From Eunapius fragilis (lineage: Eukaryota; Porifera; Demospongiae; Spongillida; Spongillidae): a DNA stretch of 64,000 bases. Under the pieces are notes generated by a model. It did no database searches and was not told the origin of the DNA. It worked only from the letters and a program-made list of their open reading frames with translations. Positions within the stretch are counted from its first letter, which is position 1. Each line of letters begins with the position of its first letter. Location of the stretch: positions 7,176,586-7,240,585 of the forward strand of contig OY811978.1 in assembly GCA_963681505.1 (NCBI GenBank), read 5' to 3'. Of this stretch, positions 60,101-64,000 are shown piece after piece. Both the position numbers and the translations under genes were made by a program.

Positions 60101-60161
60101 CGCAGTCATATCGCGGTAAGAACAGAAAAGCAACTATAAAGGGACCTGACAGGGATTTCAT

Positions 60162-60269
60162 AGTCGGGGTCAAATCCTATATCGGAGCCTACGAGATCGA
60201 GGGTCGGACCTACGAGTAGGTTCCATTAGGAATCCTGCTGCATGATAAAAACTTCACTCGCGTCGAGCA
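60162..60269. repeat. dispersed 108-bp repeat, copy 2
   Basis: It matches 23622-23729 and lies just after ORF 4. It may mark the end of a mobile unit. Confidence 0.8.
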
Positions 60270-62860
60270 GGACAGCCAAGAGTCGGGTCACTTTGCTCTT
60301 AGGGGCAATCGAGCGATATCAAAATAGAGAACAGTTCTGCATTGTTTCCTTGTCATAAGACTGTGCGCTTTTAGAGAACAAAAATACTCGTCCCATTGTC
60401 CATACCTAGTCTCGTACCCAGACCCACACTTGCAGCTGCGGATGGATTACATCACCGCTACGCGAGTACTGTGGGTCTGCATAGGCACGGGGGGGGGGCG
60501 CCTGGGGTGCCCGGGCACAATGTCCAGTCAATAATTATTTCATTAACTATGTACTTTATTAAATTTCATTCTATGTCTTAGTCCTCGGTGGCGCGTGTTA
60601 TGAAACGTCAAAGTAGCAGTTTAATTAAGTTGCTTCAGCCAATTGTCTGTATACACGTTACCGTATGAGCAGGGGGATACACGATACCGTATGAGCGCTA
60701 CGGTTATTGAATTTACCATGCCCCACCCATCATTAATATTCATGTGCATCACCCCTCCTCCTCCTCCTCCTCCTCCTCCGATTTCACTCCGACTCCGACG
60801 ACTCCGACTCCGATTGGACGATCAGCTAAAGCGAGCAGTACCTTATTTGGTGTTGATCTACAAATAGCGCATTACATCAGCTAGGTATAATCAATTTTAG
60901 AAAATGATCAGTGATTGTTCCACCTCCACTCGTCGCTCCACCTCCACCTCCAGGAGCTCCTGAGTCCGCCTACCACCTCCAGTCATTGCTCCTCCTCCAG
61001 CACGGGGAGGCAGAAGAGGCACCAATATTTTAATCTTACTGTACAATAGAATTTTTACTGTTTAATTTCCAAATTAAATGTTGTTGTGTAATACGTTATC
61101 ATTAATTTTGTTTCAATGGTACAGACCATGTGCACTCACCTAAAGCACCTAAAGCAGCATGGTCTACACCCACACATGAACAAAACCAGCCAAAATGGTC
61201 TAAAATAGACTCCAATTTAATTACAAGTTGAAGTACTTGCATGCTATCTGGATGGGTCTGTTTGTTTCAAGAACATGTGCATAAAATTAAAGGGCGTAAC
61301 TATATGCGTACGTTTGTGATCAGTTATTTATTTAAAAAGGCGCGCTGATACTACTAGTAGTATGCAGGTAAGAGGATGCTGCAAATGGCAAGATTTTGAA
61401 TACTCCTGATTAAAGTGGTAGGTCAGCAATATAAAACTTTCTTTTAACTGGAGCAAGCACACATCTGCTTACAAATCGCCTCAACTGATAACACTTATTG
61501 TTCGGTCTTGTTCCAAAAGGAGGAATTTTCGCGATATGAAGTCCATCGATTGCATCAATTTTGGCATTGCAAAGGTCATCCATAGGCCATGCATTGTTCA
61601 TGACTTTTCTTTCAATTCTCTCCCTGCTGAATCTCATGATCAGTTTGATTGGCCGAAAAAAAAACTGCACGCATAACACCAAAGTACACCGGATGGAACT
61701 TTTCATTCTCGTTTAGGACGAACACCTGCTTTTAGCACTCGACCCCCTATTGAGTTATAGTCTGATGAATATGTACAATGCAACGCACAAATTTATCTAT
61801 TAAAATAGCCGCTTTCCATTTATGTTTGTATTAGCATCATGAAGATCTTTGACAAAGACTTGTACCAGCATGAACATGGAATTCATTGCTGATTTTGACA
61901 CGCGAGATCTTCTAGGATGAACTGAGAAGCTTAAATTACATTCGCGAATCGAGCGGAAAAGCGTGCGCTCAATTTGCACAGCAGGATACCATTCAAGTCA
62001 ACTGTCTGGACTTTACAGGCTATAGGATTCCTCTATAAATATACAGAATTTGACGCACTCGTACCTGGAGATACGTGGGATTCTAACCGGATGAGTTGGC
62101 AAAATTTGTACTGAAGGCAAGGAAAATTGCCATGGAGCACCAAAATCGGTGCAGTTAGAGAAAAATGGTGTGCATGTAATTTATAATAATAGAAAACCGT
62201 TGAATTCTTAGGTACGGGGGCAGGGGGGGGGGGGGGGGGGGGGGGGGGAGGGCTCGGAACAGTGGAAAGTAACACCTCGGAACAGTGGAAAATAACAGCG
62301 ATTCATTGCATATTTGTGGCGCAGTAATTGGATTGTATAAGGATCATCTGCAAAACATTTTTAACACGCGTCAACATCCATGACACAATCGCAATGTGGT
62401 CAAATCGCAAACCGCTATAGACGTAGTCATTACACCGTCTATAAGTTGAGGTTCAAAAACATTGCCTTTCAATTTTTAAGCTTCAGTAACAAAAGAAGGA
62501 AGATGTTCAAGGCAGTGTGCCACCACAATAAAGCACATATACATACGACACCAAATGGTATAACTATATATAAATAAGTACTCTTTTCAATTGATTTATT
62601 ATCTTGCATGTTTTTATTTATCTTGCATGTTTTTTTTTCCATGCACTTTATTGTGGTGATGAACATGTTCCTTTTGTTACTGAAGGTTAAATCGAAAGGT
62701 AAATAGACACGATACCTGTTATTTAGTGAGCATGGTAGTCATAAATGCTGTTTATTTGAATCGTTGGATGGTTGGAAACGTAGCGAACATGGCATATTTG
62801 GACCTGTGAGTGTCTATAATGATGCTGCCTAATAACTGGTCCATGCATGGAATCGTTAAT
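60270..62860. other. intergenic
   Basis: A small inverted pair (CCAGACCCACACT / AGTACTGTGGGTCTG) lies at about 60418-60480. A (CTC)n and CGACTC repeat lies at 60748-60815 and a G run at 62223-62248. A 98-codon minus ORF at 61410-61706 has protein-like composition but no partners, so I do not call it. Confidence 0.45.
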
Positions 62861-63070
62861 TGCAGCGAAAAGGACCAAACGCAATAAAAACTTTCCAGGA
62901 AGGAGCGTGCAATTAATATGTACGCATAATTAAAAATTCAGGCCATTGAAACTGCATGGTGGACAGACTACTTTGAATTTTCAGTGCGTAAGAAAGAAGT
63001 TGTAGAGGACATCGGTGTCTCTTCGAATAATTTGAAAACTAAATATGTATTAGGTTCCTTTTCGTTGCAA
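62861..63070. mobile_element. miniature inverted-repeat element, family B copy 3
   Basis: It starts TGCAGCGAAAAGGACCAAAC and ends TTAGGTTCCTTTTCGTTGCA. It shares inner words with copy 1 in inverted order (ATGTACGCATAATTAAAAAT versus TTTTTTATTACGCGTACATT), so it is inserted in the opposite orientation. Confidence 0.8.
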
Positions 63071-63256
63071 CTCTCTCACATCGATAAAATCAGCTGCTCT
63101 CTTCGATCTGCCCTGTTACTCATTCACACAACGCTGTCTTAAAACTTCAAGAGGTTACGTAATGTAGTATGAATTTGATAAATACGTCATTTAATTGTGC
63201 ATGTGAAATCATAGTTTTGAAATTGCAATGTTCGGGAAAGGAATACAAACAGTACC

Positions 63257-63329
63257 ATTCAGGGGTTAAACAGCACTATTCAGGGGTTAAACAGCACTAT
63301 TCAGGAGCTAATCAGCACTATTCAGCAGT
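63257..63329. repeat. 22-bp minisatellite, about 3.5 copies
   Basis: Units read CATTCAGGGGTTAAACAGCA or the CTATTCAGG variant. It directly abuts the stop codon of the right-edge gene. Confidence 0.85.
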
Positions 63330-63330
63330 G

Positions 63331-64000
63331 TTACATATAGGTGACCATATCCATTTCTATATCATTTTTGTGAACATTTGGTGCCTTTAGAGCTCTTGCT
63401 GAACTGTAATGATCATCAATGACCATACCTCCATTGACTATGTCATATAAGAGATTCCTATCCATGTGGAAGCCTGTCCTGTCCATTTTTGCATCATCTT
63501 GTGCATGGTTAAAGGACATGCATGGTGCTTCCAGAGGAGTGGCTGAACTGTGGTTCTCATCAACAGCAGGGCCTCTATTAGTTGTACATGCGTCATTTGT
63601 GGGATTCCTGTTGAAGCAGTGGGTGCAGGAGAATATAGTGATGTATGCATTTTAAAGACAATTGGCACTTAATGTAACAGGTTACTTAGGATCAGGTTAT
63701 CAAGCCAATTAGTTATTGGCACTTAATGGATTAGATTTTTATAGTTATTCACACTTAATGGATCAGATTATTAAGTTGTGAAACAGATTGATACATAACT
63801 TACGCTTTCTTCAAAACTCTTCTCTTTATGACAATTACAGCTACAGTAGTTACCATAAGAAGGACAATCACCACGGTAACTGCAATGGCCACAAACATTG
63901 GCTGGCCATAAATAGATGCCTGCGCCCCAGCTCCTATGGTTTCACAAAGGGGGTCGTCCAATGACTGCAGGAGAACCTGGCAGGCGCTGTCCACAGTAAG
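63331..64000 (-). CDS. 3' end of a type I membrane protein, partial
   Basis: Two exons in phase: 63804-64000 (runs off the edge) and 63331-63607. The outside part ends with LTVDSACQVLLQSLDDPLCE. The helix is FVAIAVTVVIVLLMVTTVAV, followed by basic KRRVLKKA. The tail of about 90 residues has LLYDIVNGG and ends MDMVTYM, two tyrosines that could be SH2-binding sites if phosphorylated. The tail contains an internal duplication: DENHSSATPLEAPC and DDHYSSARALKAPN. The membrane-proximal motif is similar to TLDVACPVYISSFRDDHC of the 53-kb gene. The family is not known to me. Confidence 0.75.

Noticed and set aside
61410..61706. 98-codon minus ORF
   Set aside because: Protein-like in places, but no recognisable motif, no splice partners and no context. 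Not called.

Overview
This is nuclear DNA from an early-branching animal, most likely a sponge (demosponge-like). The genes are split by short GT-AG introns. They include metazoan families (a WASH-complex subunit, an immunoglobulin/fibronectin receptor with phase-1 exons, a copper monooxygenase) alongside receptor tails and small proteins I cannot place in bilaterian families. The intergenic DNA is packed with foldback elements, minisatellites, GT/CA runs and long poly-C/poly-G tracts. No rRNA, tRNA or CRISPR was seen. The sponge assignment is inference.

Left third (1-16.4 kb): two genes on the minus strand, one behind the other. At the left edge is the 5' part of WASHC2/FAM21, whose first exon carries three long proline runs. 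Next is a nearly 11-kb gene whose 17 exons join in frame into about 1470 residues: signal peptide, nine Ig domains, two fibronectin type III domains, one membrane helix and a tyrosine- and charge-rich tail. Its introns hold two miniature-element families and a 35-bp minisatellite.

16.4-27.5 kb: a transposon graveyard with retroelement tail fragments and several large palindromes. It contains one single-exon multi-pass membrane protein gene on the minus strand and a roughly 1-kb tandem duplication that starts inside that gene. One duplicate carries a 169-bp foldback insertion and the other preserves the empty site.

27.5-31.5 kb: a complete 13-exon DBH/MOXD-type copper monooxygenase on the plus strand (614 residues) with all copper ligands and a hydrophobic C-terminus. 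31.5-36.6 kb holds more retroelement debris and a 1.7-kb inverted-repeat element. 36.7-44.4 kb holds a chain of plus-strand exons of a gene I do not recognise, split by large minisatellites.

44.4-54.5 kb: a degenerate satellite, two weak divergent gene candidates, a decayed non-LTR-like retroelement with a YADD reverse transcriptase and a Zn/nuclease-like tail, then the last exon of a type I membrane protein.

56.7-60.1 kb is the most unusual part. It is a compact, intronless, same-strand cluster of small ORFs. At least two, perhaps three, look like tandem paralogs, followed by a long proline-rich acidic ORF with PTYDEV and PPPGY motifs. A very short LTR retrotransposon (151-bp LTRs, 5-bp target duplication) sits between the third ORF and the proline-rich one. 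The cluster could be an old viral insertion, an unknown mobile element or a lineage-specific gene array.

The right edge holds the last two exons of another type I membrane protein, whose membrane-proximal motif resembles that of the 53-kb gene.
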